Below are positions 18,542 through 27,002 of a stretch of 64,000 nt of DNA, in pieces (position 1 is the first letter of the stretch; each line of letters starts with the position of its first letter). This DNA is from Nostoc sp. CENA543 (GTDB taxonomy: Bacteria; Cyanobacteriota; Cyanobacteriia; Cyanobacteriales; Nostocaceae), in contig NZ_CP023278.1 in assembly GCF_002896875.1 (NCBI RefSeq), positions 4,534,501 through 4,598,500 on the forward strand, given 5' to 3'. A program made the translations under genes and the position numbers. Under the pieces are notes generated by a model, which saw only the letters and a list, made by a program, of their open reading frames with translations, was not told the origin of the DNA and did not search any database.

Positions 18542-18778
18542 TTAATTTATTAAAAAACTCAGCCAAACCAACCCCAAAATTATCGCCGGAATTGCACCAA
18601 CAGGGCCAGCAAAACTACCAATGATAGCCGAGAATTCATAACCGAACTCTTTACCAGCTAAGACGATACACCCAATAGCACCACTTAGCATTGATAAAGC
18701 GATCGCAATCAACACCCAAACCAATCCAGTGATGAAATTAATATCACCTGCTGCCAAACTTATCATTAAATCTGACAT
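18542..18778 (-). CDS. Small membrane protein of the hydrogenase locus (copy 1)
   Basis: The protein is mostly hydrophobic, with three likely transmembrane stretches: FITGLVWVLIAIALSMLSGAI, GCIVLAG followed by a short polar loop (KEFGYEFS), and AIPAIILGLVWLSFL. I take the ATG giving MSDLMISLAAGDINF as start (78 residues); the open frame begins nine codons earlier, touching the TPR gene's stop. A paralogue lies at 22828-23067 and shares GDxxxxTGLxW, AGKxxGYxFSA and GxIP. Function is unknown. Confidence 0.78.
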   Translation of the reverse strand: MSDLMISLAAGDINFITGLVWVLIAIALSMLSGAIGCIVLAGKEFGYEFSAIIGSFAGPVGAIPAIILGLVWLSFLIN

Positions 18779-18804
18779 AATTTTCCCCTCTTCATAAAGA
18801 TGCA

Positions 18805-19785
18805 CTAACGATTCATACTCACCCGAATTTCTGCGTTGACATCTTGCAACGCCTGAGAAACTGCTGCTGCTTGTTCTGTTTGTTGATACTGGCTAAATAA
18901 TTCCCAAGCTTCTTGATAACAATCACGGGCTTGTAAAAGATTCTTGGGATTACCTAATTCTGGTTTTTCTGGGTCGTCTGGTAGATTAAATAAGGCGTTA
19001 GCTTTATTGGCGATGGTGTTAGCATACTCTAAAGGAGTATCTTGAGCATTACGCACTTTGAGAGCTTCATTATAAGCTGCGATCGCTCGCAAATTATTCT
19101 CCACTGGATGGGAACTTTGTAAATATTGCAAAGCATTACCCAAGTTGTTTTGCAACATCGCATATTCTCTGGGATGATCAATCAAATTAATCTGCTTTAA
19201 AGCTGCTTCAAAAGTTTGCACAGCCAAGCCTTCACAGAGATTTTGCTGTTCCGAATTCCCAGACATGGAAAGATAAGCGATCGCAATATTATTTGATAAA
19301 ATCGCGTATTCTTGTGGATAATCTTGGCTTGTAAATACCCGCATCGCTTCCTGATAAATAGCGATACTGTCTGTTACTCTCGCCAAATTAAATGGCACTA
19401 AAGACTGTAACACCAGTCCCAAATTCATCTGGGCTTCTGCGACTTCTACCGGTGCAGCTAATTGCTGTAATATTGGCAAAGCCTCCTCATAACCAGCCTT
19501 CGCCCTTAATAATAATTCTGCCCCCACATCAGGAATCGACTTTAACGCCCCTGCCATCCCAGCTTGCGATCGCGCCTTCCAAAGCGGATAATCAACATCA
19601 CAAAGTTTATTTGCTTGTTGATATAACTCCACTGCATTCCATAAATCCTGGGGAGTTTTCGGTTTTTTCTGTAAACCTTGTGCTAATTCAATCAGCATTT
19701 GGATTTTTTCTTCTGTTGTTGCTGATTCTGATGTAATGGCTGCAAGTGCGGCTTTAACTGTGGAATCTGTAAGGCTGGGAGTCAT
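18805..19785 (-). CDS. TPR-repeat protein of the hydrogenase locus
   Basis: The 326-residue protein is alpha-helical with tetratricopeptide-like repeats, for example LWNAVELYQQANKLC, AKAGYEEALPILQQL, ARVTDSIAIYQEAMRVF, EGLAVQTFEAALKQI, NLRAIAAYNEALKVRNAQDTPLEYA and ARDCYQEAWELFSQY. TPR proteins mediate protein-protein contacts. It lacks a signal peptide. It is the first gene of the minus-strand block and is divergent from the truncated hupS copy. An NtcA-type box lies in the shared upstream region. Confidence 0.85.
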   Translation of the reverse strand: MTPSLTDSTVKAALAAITSESATTEEKIQMLIELAQGLQKKPKTPQDLWNAVELYQQANKLCDVDYPLWKARSQAGMAGALKSIPDVGAELLLRAKAGYEEALPILQQLAAPVEVAEAQMNLGLVLQSLVPFNLARVTDSIAIYQEAMRVFTSQDYPQEYAILSNNIAIAYLSMSGNSEQQNLCEGLAVQTFEAALKQINLIDHPREYAMLQNNLGNALQYLQSSHPVENNLRAIAAYNEALKVRNAQDTPLEYANTIANKANALFNLPDDPEKPELGNPKNLLQARDCYQEAWELFSQYQQTEQAAAVSQALQDVNAEIRVSMNR

Positions 19786-20431
19786 CTAAGGTTACTTATG
19801 AAATGTGAGGATAAAAAAAGGTTGATACACTTAGATGTAAGCAGCTTCTGTGAGCAAAAGTTTTAATTTCTATCTTGCTTTATACAGTAATATCAGCTGC
19901 TGTTTGCCGAGCGAGATCAACTGCAATGAAAAGTAGTTTAACTCGATACTCTTGAATAGATTGAGGCAATTTTAACCAAAAAACTCTTTATTAAATTAAT
20001 TGATTTGTATTTCTTCATATATCTATGGATAGATACAAATATTTATACGCAATATTCCTAGGCTCATAACTGTATTTGTGATTACAGTTTTTGTCTTAAA
20101 AAGCAAATATTACGCTGGTTTTACTCCAATACAATCCGTTATAAACCACTTAAAAATAAGTGAAAAAATATTTTTTTGTGTAAATAAAGTAATTAATTTT
20201 TATAAATTAGACCCTATATTTACGCAAAAATCAACGATACTCAAGAATCATGAAACTAAAACTATTTTGTTAACTCAGATAGCAAGAAGAGTTTTGGCTA
20301 GTTTTTAGGTGTGTCACCATTCCCTCATAGGATCAGCAAAGATCATCTTTTTAGCCTCAAAATATCTGCACCAAAAGTCTCATTGATTCTGAGCCATATA
20401 GAGACAACAACACAAACGAAGCAACAAGCCA
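19786..20431. promoter_or_regulatory. Divergent upstream region of TPR gene and hupS copy 1
   Basis: This 646-bp A/T-rich stretch has no convincing gene; a 76-codon frame at 20078-20308 has no recognisable features. It holds a perfect TGTA-N8-TACA box near 20071. The final 100 bp before the hupS copy contain the untranslated leader with no clear Shine-Dalgarno beyond gcaacaagcc. Confidence 0.6.
20072..20085. promoter_or_regulatory. NtcA-type box upstream of hupS copy 1
   Basis: GTATTTGTGATTAC fits GTA-N8-TAC exactly. It is extended to a palindrome with arms AACTGTA and TACAGTT. NtcA is the cyanobacterial global nitrogen regulator, and the uptake hydrogenase is induced under nitrogen fixation. 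The box is centred about 353 bp before the hupS copy 1 ATG and about 290 bp before the TPR gene. Confidence 0.65.
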
Positions 20432-21156
20432 ATGACTAACGTATTATGGCTTCAAGGTGGAGCCTGTTCTGGTAACACCATGTCATTTCTCAATGCGGAA
20501 GATCCCACAGTCTGCGATCTGATTTCCGACTTTGGTATTAACGTCCTGTGGCATCCTTCCTTGGGAATCGAACTTGGTGATAATCTGCAAACGCTCCTAC
20601 GGGATTGCATTTCCGGCAAAATCACCTTAGATATTTTGGTATTTGAAGGGACTGTAGTTAATGCCCCCAATGGTACAGGGGAATGGAATCGGTTTGCAGA
20701 CAGGCCGATGAAAGATTGGTTAAGTGACCTTTCAAAAGTAGCCGCATTCGTCGTTGCGGTAGGAGACTGCGCCACTTGGGGAGGAATCCCCGCTATGACT
20801 CCCAACCCCAGCCAATCCCAAGGCTTACAATTCCTCAAACGCAAAGAAGGCGGCTTTTTAGGTAAAGACTACAAATCTAAAGGTGGCTTACCAGTAATTA
20901 ATATACCCGGATGTCCTGCCCATCCTGATTGGATAACACAAATTTTAGTGGCGATCGCCACCGGACGTATAGCTGACATCACCCTCGACGACCTCAACCG
21001 TCCCCAAACCTTCTTCAAGAGTTTTACTCAAACCGGCTGTACCCGCAACGTCCACTTTGCCTTCAAAGCCGGGACTACCGAATTTGGGCAACGCAACGGC
21101 TGTCTATTTTACGACTTAGGTTGTCGCGGCCCCATGACTCATTCCTCCTGCAACCG
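20432..21156 (+). pseudogene. hupS: hupS copy 1, 3'-truncated by an insertion sequence
   Basis: The first 241 codons encode an uptake-hydrogenase small subunit nearly identical to the intact copy at 23722: WLQGGACSGNTMSFLNAE, VVAVGDCATWGGIPAM, VINIPGCPAHPDWI, TQTGCTRNVHFAFKAGTTEFGQR and CLFYDLGCRGPMTHSSCNR. The frame then enters the end of an ISAs1-type element and stops after about 35 foreign codons. The lost part includes the CLGCTEPEFPF cluster-ligand segment and the C-terminus. The remaining product is therefore unlikely to be a working electron-transfer subunit. The 3' remainder is not found on the far side of the element. Confidence 0.92.
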
Positions 21157-22332
21157 TAGGGCTAATTCATTGTCAAAAGAGAAAAAAGCTGATTTAAATC
21201 ATGGCAGAGAAATCGAAGTGCTTTGGTCAATGAGCGATAACCCTGGCCACGGAGCAGATTAATCACGAAAGTACGAATGATTGACCAGTTAGTAGCAGCA
21301 TTGTAAGTACGAATGGGAGCAGTATCTTCACCAAAAACAACATCTTTGACCCAATGTAATCCGTTCTCAATATCTCGATGTCCGCGAATAGCATGAGCAA
21401 AGTGAAGAGCAGATGTCTTGAGACTACTGAGGTAGTAACTCAAAGTTGCAAAAGATTGCCCATCTCTGGAACCATGACGCTCAACAACAATCAAGCTTTG
21501 CGCCTTTTCCCAACTGGGGTCAATGCCATCCATCAGTTCATAGACTTTGACACTACGTTGAATAATACGTCCGCGTGTGCGTTCGATTTGAATGTCGATA
21601 GCATCTGGGAGAAGTTGTTGTGAAATGGTTTGTGCATAATTCAAGAGTTTGGGTTGGTTGGCTTTAATGCCCACTAAGTAATCATTGCCACTGTTAACAA
21701 TTAACTGCAAAGTTTTTTTTGACAATGTAAAGCATCAAAGGTCAACACTACACCCGTCAGTTCCAAAGTCTGGATTAGTTGTTGTACGACTTTGATTTCA
21801 CTTTGTTCATTGTTCTGGAATTGCTTCAAAGCTACCACCACTCCTTTGTGATGACTGTATACAGAGACGACATTAACAAAGTTTTGGTAGGACTGATTGT
21901 GTCCAGTGACCGTACTTTTGATACTTTTGCCATCCACGGCTAACCATTCTCCCGCTTGGATGTCAGCATCGATTTTTGCCCACCCAACAAAGCTCTCTGT
22001 CAGTGTTTCAAAGTCTAATTGCTCAAACAGCCGCCGAAAAGTCGAATCACTGGGCAAACGCTTATACTTGACCCCTAAATGTTCACATAATCCTTGATAA
22101 TGTCGTACACAAAAATCTTCTAGTGCGGTATATCCGTAGCATTCACTTAATGTTCCTAAAATTACTAGCAATAACATTACCCATAGTGGATAACGTTTGC
22201 CACGAGGAGCGCGATAGTCTTCTATGCTTTGTAATGCCGCTATCAAACTACTACTCATTTCACACCACAGTACACTTGAGGTCGGGATGATTTCTAGTTT
22301 AATTTTTCTCTCATTACAATGAATTAGCCCTA
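21157..22332. mobile_element. ISAs1-family-like insertion sequence, 1176 bp
   Basis: Perfect 17-bp terminal inverted repeats: TAGGGCTAATTCATTGT on the left (21157) and its inverse on the right (22316-22332). It interrupts hupS copy 1 after the codon for CNR. No direct target duplication is visible: the left flank is TGCAACCG and the right flank GTATAGCGG. A deletion or rearrangement probably followed insertion. It carries one transposase split over two frames on the minus strand. Confidence 0.92.
21162..22258 (-). CDS. ISAs1-family transposase in two frames across an A8 run
   Basis: The first frame (22258 to 21701) begins MSSSLIAALQSIEDYRAPRGKRYPLW and holds the catalytic Asp motifs AVDGKSIKST and LTFDALHCQKK. 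The second frame (21725 to 21162) continues TLQLIVNSGNDYLVGIKANQPKL and holds the ISAs1 signature HRDIENGLHWVKDVVFGED with the catalytic Glu. The two join at a run of eight A on the coding strand (21713-21720 in plus coordinates). A minus-one shift there restores HCQKKTLQLIV. This may be programmed frameshifting or an inactivating deletion. Confidence 0.88.
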
Positions 22333-22510
22333 GTATAGCGGGGGATTCCCAAGCCTCACGACTTAGGTTTCTGTTTCCTTCCCTTACGGGTTTTTTGCAA
22401 CTGCCCTTTAGACTTATGCCTATCAGGTCTTACGTTCGCTCCACAGACTGTACGGGAGTCGCTACAACGGGGGGAACCCCCGCAACGCTCGCCTACACCC
22501 TAATAACCCT
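22333..22510 (-). mobile_element. Probable IS200/IS605-type (tnpB) 3'-end remnant
   Basis: Read on the minus strand, this DNA ends with gtgaggcttgggaatccccc gctata, resembling the right end of cyanobacterial IS605-type elements behind tnpB. Just before it lies a short frame ending CGACTCCCGTACAGTCTG, readable as ATPVQSVERT then stop, possibly a tnpB C-terminus. The piece 22461-22490 is a palindromic repeat (gctacaacgg, ggggaacccc, cgcaacgctc) also seen at 34741-34770. No transposase body is left. The assignment rests on general likeness, so it is tentative. Confidence 0.42.
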
Positions 22511-22515
22511 ATTTT

Positions 22516-22740
22516 TTACTTCATTTTGAAATCTTTGAGAAGGAAAGGCATGACTATGCCTGTGGTTAAGCTAGACAAAGTGATTGGTAAACACAAAGGA
22601 ATAGCTAATTGAGCGGCTATTATTAGCACAAACAAACCGATACTAACACCAATTGCGGTTTGTCGAATAAAATACTGAGGGTCTCGTAGTAGTTTGCCTT
22701 GAAAGAATAACTTTGCCGAATACCAACCTAATTTCAACAT
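22516..22740 (-). CDS. Small hydrophobic protein of the hydrogenase locus (copy 2)
   Basis: The 74-residue protein reads MLKLGWYSAKLFFQGKLLRDP at the N-terminus and MPFLLKDFKMK at the C-terminus, matching the copy at 18304-18528 at both ends. The two middle hydrophobic segments have diverged (IGVSIGLFVLIIAAQLAIPLC). Strong Shine-Dalgarno: tttcctccta on the plus strand, AGGAGGAAA on the coding strand, just before the ATG. It pairs with the gene at 22828 as copy 1 pairs with 18542. Confidence 0.78.
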   Translation of the reverse strand: MLKLGWYSAKLFFQGKLLRDPQYFIRQTAIGVSIGLFVLIIAAQLAIPLCLPITLSSLTTGIVMPFLLKDFKMK

Positions 22741-22827
22741 TTTTCCTCCTAAGAAAAACTGGTTACAGACAAGAGAATTTGTTTGTTTTATTCATCACAG
22801 GTAGTAGAAATCACCTGTAGTTAATCG

Positions 22828-23067
22828 CTAAAAATTACCAATTACACTTAAAAGAGCAAACCCAATAATCATGGTAGGAATTACACCAGTTGGCGCAAAT
22901 AATGCACCCAATGTTGCAGAAAATTTATAACCTATATGTTTTCCAGCTAATATCATTCCGCCAATTGCGCCACCAATCATTGATATGACTGTCGCAACAA
23001 CTAACCACAATAATCCTGTAACTAAAGTTAAATCACCTGTCACCATACTTGTGATCAATTCATTCAT
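22828..23067 (-). CDS. Small membrane protein of the hydrogenase locus (copy 2)
   Basis: The start chosen gives MNELITSMVTGDLTLVTGLLW; AAGGAG precedes it, and the open frame reaches 23112. Hydrophobic stretches LVTGLLWLVVATVISMIGGAIGGMILAG and FAPTGVIPTMIIGFALLSVIGNF predict two or three membrane passes. It is a diverged paralogue of 18542-18778. It is divergent from the intact hupS, sharing a 650-bp upstream region with a perfect NtcA-type box. Function is unknown. Confidence 0.78.
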   Translation of the reverse strand: MNELITSMVTGDLTLVTGLLWLVVATVISMIGGAIGGMILAGKHIGYKFSATLGALFAPTGVIPTMIIGFALLSVIGNF

Positions 23068-23721
23068 GTTTGTAGATTCTCCTTGTTCATAATGGGGGAT
23101 AGGGCAAGTCAATTTTGACTTATAGATTGATATTTCTTGTACAATCTACAATCCTGATCTCTGGTCTCTTCAGAGAGGTATATTGACTTACACAGATAGG
23201 AAATTGATGAAGCGGAATGCCCCTTTGATTTGGGAATGTAGAATGGGTAAAATTTCTTATCATGCCCATTCTGTTATAATTTAAGTAATTATTTCTTTAA
23301 TATAAAACATTCTGATTCTAAAATTCTAGAGGATAATTGCTGTTTGCGTTTCCGTTTAAACAGTTTATAATTGTTATTATAGGATTTCGAGATACTCAAA
23401 TCCCCAGCTTCTTTAAATAAAGTGAGGATTTTGTTGATCAAAAATGTTTGATGATGAATTTAATTTTAGTATTTATACTCAAAAAAATCTCTCTCATTAT
23501 TCATGTTTATCAATAAAAATCTGTCTGATAAATTACTATTGGTACCAATATTATTTAGCTTTAATTTTTATTTAAATATTAATTTTTCTTTAATGAAAGC
23601 TAATTTAAGCAAAAAATAGCGTATTTTAATAATTAAAACTCCAAGTTTATCACCAGGTGAAACTCTACAAGCGTCAACACCTGCGTCATAAATAGTAAAC
23701 ACATAGACAAATAAATAGCCA
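23068..23721. promoter_or_regulatory. Divergent control region before intact hupS
   Basis: About 650 bp without genes. It contains the NtcA-type box at 23178-23191 and a perfect 14-bp palindrome TATTGGTACCAATA at 23537-23550. The A/T-rich DNA could hold a distant start point for hupSL. In Nostoc punctiforme the hupSL transcript is known to begin a few hundred bp upstream of hupS, with NtcA bound far upstream; the arrangement here is similar in scale. Confidence 0.6.
23178..23191. promoter_or_regulatory. NtcA-type box upstream of intact hupS
   Basis: GTATATTGACTTAC fits GTA-N8-TAC exactly and is followed by A, giving TACA. Its centre is about 537 bp before the hupS ATG and about 117 bp before the start of the divergent small membrane gene. 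It could act on either side. Confidence 0.65.
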
Positions 23722-24684
23722 ATGACTAACGTACTCTGGCTGCAAGGTGGTGCCTGTTCGGGCAACACCATGTCTTTTCTTAATGCCGAAGAACCGACAG
23801 TCTGCGATTTAATTGCGGATTTTGGCATTAAGGTACTTTGGCATCCCTCCTTGGGATTGGAACTAGGCAACAACTTACAAACCTTACTTTGGAGTTGCAT
23901 TAGCGGCAAAATACCTCTTGATATTTTGGTATTTGAAGGTAGTGTAGTTAATGCCCCCAACGGTACAGGTGAATGGAATCGGTTTGCCGATCGCCCGATG
24001 AAAGATTGGCTGACTGACCTATCCAAAGTTGCTAGCTTCGTTGTTGCAGTAGGTGACTGCGCCACTTGGGGCGGTATCCCAGCCATGTCTCCCAACCCCA
24101 GCGAATCCCAAGGATTGCAATTTCTCAAGCGTCAAGAAGGCGGCTTCTTAGGTAATGACTTCGTCGCTAAATCGGGATTACCAGTAATTAACATTCCTGG
24201 ATGTCCAGCACACCCCGACTGGATTACGCAGATATTAGTGGCGATCGCTACTGGACGGATTGGAGACATCGCCCTCGATGAACTGCACCGTCCCCAAACC
24301 TTCTTCAACACCTACACCCAAACAGGTTGTACTCGTAACGTCCACTTTGCCTACAAAGCCACAACTGCCGAATTCGGTCAACGCAAAGGCTGCTTATTCT
24401 ACGACTTAGGTTGTCGTGGGCCTATGACCCATTCCTCCTGCAACCGTATCTTGTGGAATCGTGTTTCCTCTAAGACTCGCGCCGGAATGCCCTGTTTAGG
24501 TTGTACAGAACCCGAATTTCCCTTCTATGACCTCCAACCAGGTACAGTCTTTAAGACTCAAACTGTCATGGGAGTTCCCAAAGAATTACCCCCAGGAGTT
24601 AAAACCAAAGACTACGCCTTACTTACGATGGTTGCGAAGAGTACAGCCCCACATTGGGCAGAAGAAGACTTTTTTACAGTTTAG
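23722..24684 (+). CDS. hupS: Uptake [NiFe]-hydrogenase small subunit HupS
   Basis: HupS carries the Fe-S relay that takes electrons from the HupL active site. The 320-residue protein has no twin-arginine signal peptide, as expected for cyanobacterial (group 2a type) uptake hydrogenases. Cluster ligand segments: LQGGACSGN, AVGDCATWGG, IPGCPAHPDW, TGCTRNVHF, CLFYDLGCRGP, HSSCNR and GMPCLGCTEPEFPF. It is followed 106 bp later by hupL. A truncated near-copy lies 2.6 kb upstream. The intervening insertion and duplication leave this copy intact and linked to hupL. Confidence 0.97.
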   Translation: MTNVLWLQGGACSGNTMSFLNAEEPTVCDLIADFGIKVLWHPSLGLELGNNLQTLLWSCISGKIPLDILVFEGSVVNAPNGTGEWNRFADRPMKDWLTDLSKVASFVVAVGDCATWGGIPAMSPNPSESQGLQFLKRQEGGFLGNDFVAKSGLPVINIPGCPAHPDWITQILVAIATGRIGDIALDELHRPQTFFNTYTQTGCTRNVHFAYKATTAEFGQRKGCLFYDLGCRGPMTHSSCNRILWNRVSSKTRAGMPCLGCTEPEFPFYDLQPGTVFKTQTVMGVPKELPPGVKTKDYALLTMVAKSTAPHWAEEDFFTV

Positions 24685-24790
24685 TCATTAGTCAATAGTC
24701 ATTAGTCCATAGTCCTGGTTTTTGGCTATTGATTGTTGACTGTTGACTGCTGACTGTTGACTCTTGACTCTTGACTATGGACAAATAATC
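24685..24790. repeat. STRR-type repeats between hupS and hupL
   Basis: Units of tagtcat, then ttgactg and ttgactc, fill most of the spacer up to the hupL ATG. They leave no clear Shine-Dalgarno sequence, so hupL translation may depend on a structured or unusual initiation region. Repeat-rich hupS-hupL spacers able to form hairpins have been noted in related strains. Confidence 0.75.
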
Positions 24791-26386
24791 ATGGGAAAAC
24801 AAACATTAGACATCTCGCCCGTCGGTAGAGTCGAGGGTGATTTAGACGTTCGGGTAGAAATTGCCGACGGACAAGTAGTCAACGCCTGGACACACGCCGA
24901 ACTATTTCGTGGATTTGAAATTATCCTCCGAGGCAAAGACCCCCAAGCCGGGTTAATTGTTACACCTCGGATTTGCGGTATTTGCGGCGGTTCTCACTTG
25001 ACTTGTGCATCCTGGGCATTAGATACAGCCTGGGGTACAGAAGTACCTCGCAACGCCATCTTAGCTAGAAACCTCGGTCAAATTGTCGAAACTATCCAAA
25101 GTATCCCCCGTTACTTTTATGGATTGTTTGCGATCGACTTAACTAATAAAAAATACCGTAGCAGTCGCTACTATGATGAAGCTGTCCGCCGCTTTGCCGC
25201 ATTCACAGGTAAATCTTATGAACTTGGCGTGACAATCTCTGCCAAGCCTGTAGAAATCTATGCGTTGTTAGGTGGTCAGTGGCCTCATTCTAGCTACATG
25301 GTTCCTGGTGGTGTGATGTGCGCCCCCACGTTAACCGACATCACCCGCGCTTGGGCTATTCTAGAATACTTCCGCACCAACTGGTTAGAACCTGTATGGT
25401 TGGGCTGTTCTTTAGAACGTTACGAAGAAATCAAAACTTACGATGACTTCATGGCTTGGTTAGATGAAGACATCAAACATCGTGAGTCAGACTTGGGTTT
25501 CTATTGGCGCATGGGTCTAGATATCGGTCTAGATAGATACGGTGCTGGTGTTGGTAAATACGTCACTTGGGGATATTTACCTCATGAGGATAGATACCAG
25601 AAGCCGACCATTGAAAGCCGCAACGCTGCGATGATCATGAAAAGCGGTGTATATGACAGCCTCACAGATACTCACACTTTGATGGATCATACCTTCGCTC
25701 GCGAGAATACCACACACGCATGGTATGACGAAGGCACAGCAGATATCCATCCCTTTGACCGGACAACCAACCCCACTCAGAAGAATACTAAAGATTTCGA
25801 TAATGCCTATTCTTGGTCGAGTGCAGTTAAACACGAAGACTTCGGACGCTTAGAAGCTGGTGCTTTAGCTAGACAGTTAGTTGCTGGTGGTAAGCATGGT
25901 GAGTCTTGGCAACACTACGATGGCTTCATCCTGGATGTATTCAAGCATTTTGGTGGTGCAAATATCCATGTGCGTCAACTAGCACGAGTTCACGAACAAG
26001 TGAAACTGTACCGCGAAGCTGAACGTTGTCTGCGTGAGTTTGTATTAAATGATCCCTGGTATATTAAACCCACAGAAAAAGACGGACGCGGTTGGGGTGC
26101 AACGGAAGCGGCGCGCGGTTCTTTGTGTCACTGGGTAGAGGTAGAAGGTGGCAAGATTAAGAACTATCAGGTAATTGCACCTACTACTTGGAACGTTGGC
26201 CCCCGTGATAGTGAGGGAGTACGCGGCCCGATTGAGGAGGCTTTGGTTGGTACGCCGATTGAAGATCCTACTGATCCGGTGGAAGTAGGACACGTCGCGC
26301 GATCGTTTGATTCTTGTCTGGTGTGTACTGTTCACGCCCACGATGCGAAGACAGGCGAAGAGTTGGCACGTTTCCGCACTGCTTAA
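24791..26386 (+). CDS. hupL: Uptake [NiFe]-hydrogenase large subunit HupL
   Basis: HupL holds the NiFe centre and oxidises hydrogen, recycling that made by nitrogenase. N-terminal ligand motif: RICGICGGSHLTCASWALD. C-terminal ligand motif: DSCLVCTVHAHDAKTGEELARFRTA, in which the residues after the motif His form the tail removed by the HupW-type protease. The ATG giving MGKQTLDISPVGRVEGDLDVR is chosen (531 residues); the frame opens upstream at a TTG within repeats. The gene is uninterrupted, whereas several Anabaena strains carry an excisable element in hupL. No hupW is seen in the window. Confidence 0.97.
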   Translation: MGKQTLDISPVGRVEGDLDVRVEIADGQVVNAWTHAELFRGFEIILRGKDPQAGLIVTPRICGICGGSHLTCASWALDTAWGTEVPRNAILARNLGQIVETIQSIPRYFYGLFAIDLTNKKYRSSRYYDEAVRRFAAFTGKSYELGVTISAKPVEIYALLGGQWPHSSYMVPGGVMCAPTLTDITRAWAILEYFRTNWLEPVWLGCSLERYEEIKTYDDFMAWLDEDIKHRESDLGFYWRMGLDIGLDRYGAGVGKYVTWGYLPHEDRYQKPTIESRNAAMIMKSGVYDSLTDTHTLMDHTFARENTTHAWYDEGTADIHPFDRTTNPTQKNTKDFDNAYSWSSAVKHEDFGRLEAGALARQLVAGGKHGESWQHYDGFILDVFKHFGGANIHVRQLARVHEQVKLYREAERCLREFVLNDPWYIKPTEKDGRGWGATEAARGSLCHWVEVEGGKIKNYQVIAPTTWNVGPRDSEGVRGPIEEALVGTPIEDPTDPVEVGHVARSFDSCLVCTVHAHDAKTGEELARFRTA

Positions 26387-26588
26387 GTTTAAACGCAGGT
26401 GGCGCGGAGGTATGCGCGGAGGTACGCGGAGAGTTTGCTAGTAATTAATGAGTGGCTAATGGCTAGTTATGATTTAGTTAGTCATTAGCTCATTAATATT
26501 TCATGGTTGAGAATTGCTGAGTGCTGTTGGCAAGATATGCTTGCCCTCAACTACAATGCAAGAACAACTCTCTAGGTAAACAAAGAAC

Positions 26589-27002
26589 ATGAAACTTTCA
26601 AAGTTATACGTACTTCCACTTGCAAGTGTAATTGTTCTGATTGGTATTTTATTTGTAAAAACTCCTACGGCGAATTCTTCAGATTGCCATCAAGCAAGTT
26701 CTACACTAAAGAACTCAAAAGCTGCTGATGAAATTGTTGACACAGATGTTCTAAAAGAAGGGCAGGTCTTTGTAGTTCAGACAAGAAGTAAAGGAGTCGA
26801 AATTATAGAAGCAGGCAGGGTAATGACTACAACGAAAAGTTTCCTTGTCACTATAAAAGATGAGAAAGGTAAAATTATTAGAGTATTTCAACGTTTGGGT
26901 AGAGGGTCAGACCTCATCGCCACTGCCCAAATGTCCAAGGCTGAAGCTCGCCAATTATTAGAATCAGGTGGGTTGCTTGTAGAAGAAATTGAAAGACAGT
27001 AG
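26589..27002 (+). CDS. Small secreted or lipid-anchored hypothetical protein
   Basis: The 137-residue protein has a typical signal sequence: MKLSKLYVLPLASVIVLIGILFVKTPTANSS, positive N-terminus then a hydrophobic core, with likely cleavage near residue 30. The mature part is charged, with VVQTRSKGVEIIEAGRVMTTTKSFLVTIKDEKGKIIRVFQRLGRG, suggesting a small beta-rich domain. I do not recognise a family. It stands alone between hupL and a minus-strand peptidase gene. Confidence 0.7.
   Translation: MKLSKLYVLPLASVIVLIGILFVKTPTANSSDCHQASSTLKNSKAADEIVDTDVLKEGQVFVVQTRSKGVEIIEAGRVMTTTKSFLVTIKDEKGKIIRVFQRLGRGSDLIATAQMSKAEARQLLESGGLLVEEIERQ

Noticed and set aside
20078-20308. A 76-codon plus-strand frame between TPR and hupS copy 1
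   Set aside because: It is A/T-rich, starts inside the NtcA-type box, lacks a Shine-Dalgarno sequence and resembles no family; it lies in a promoter region.
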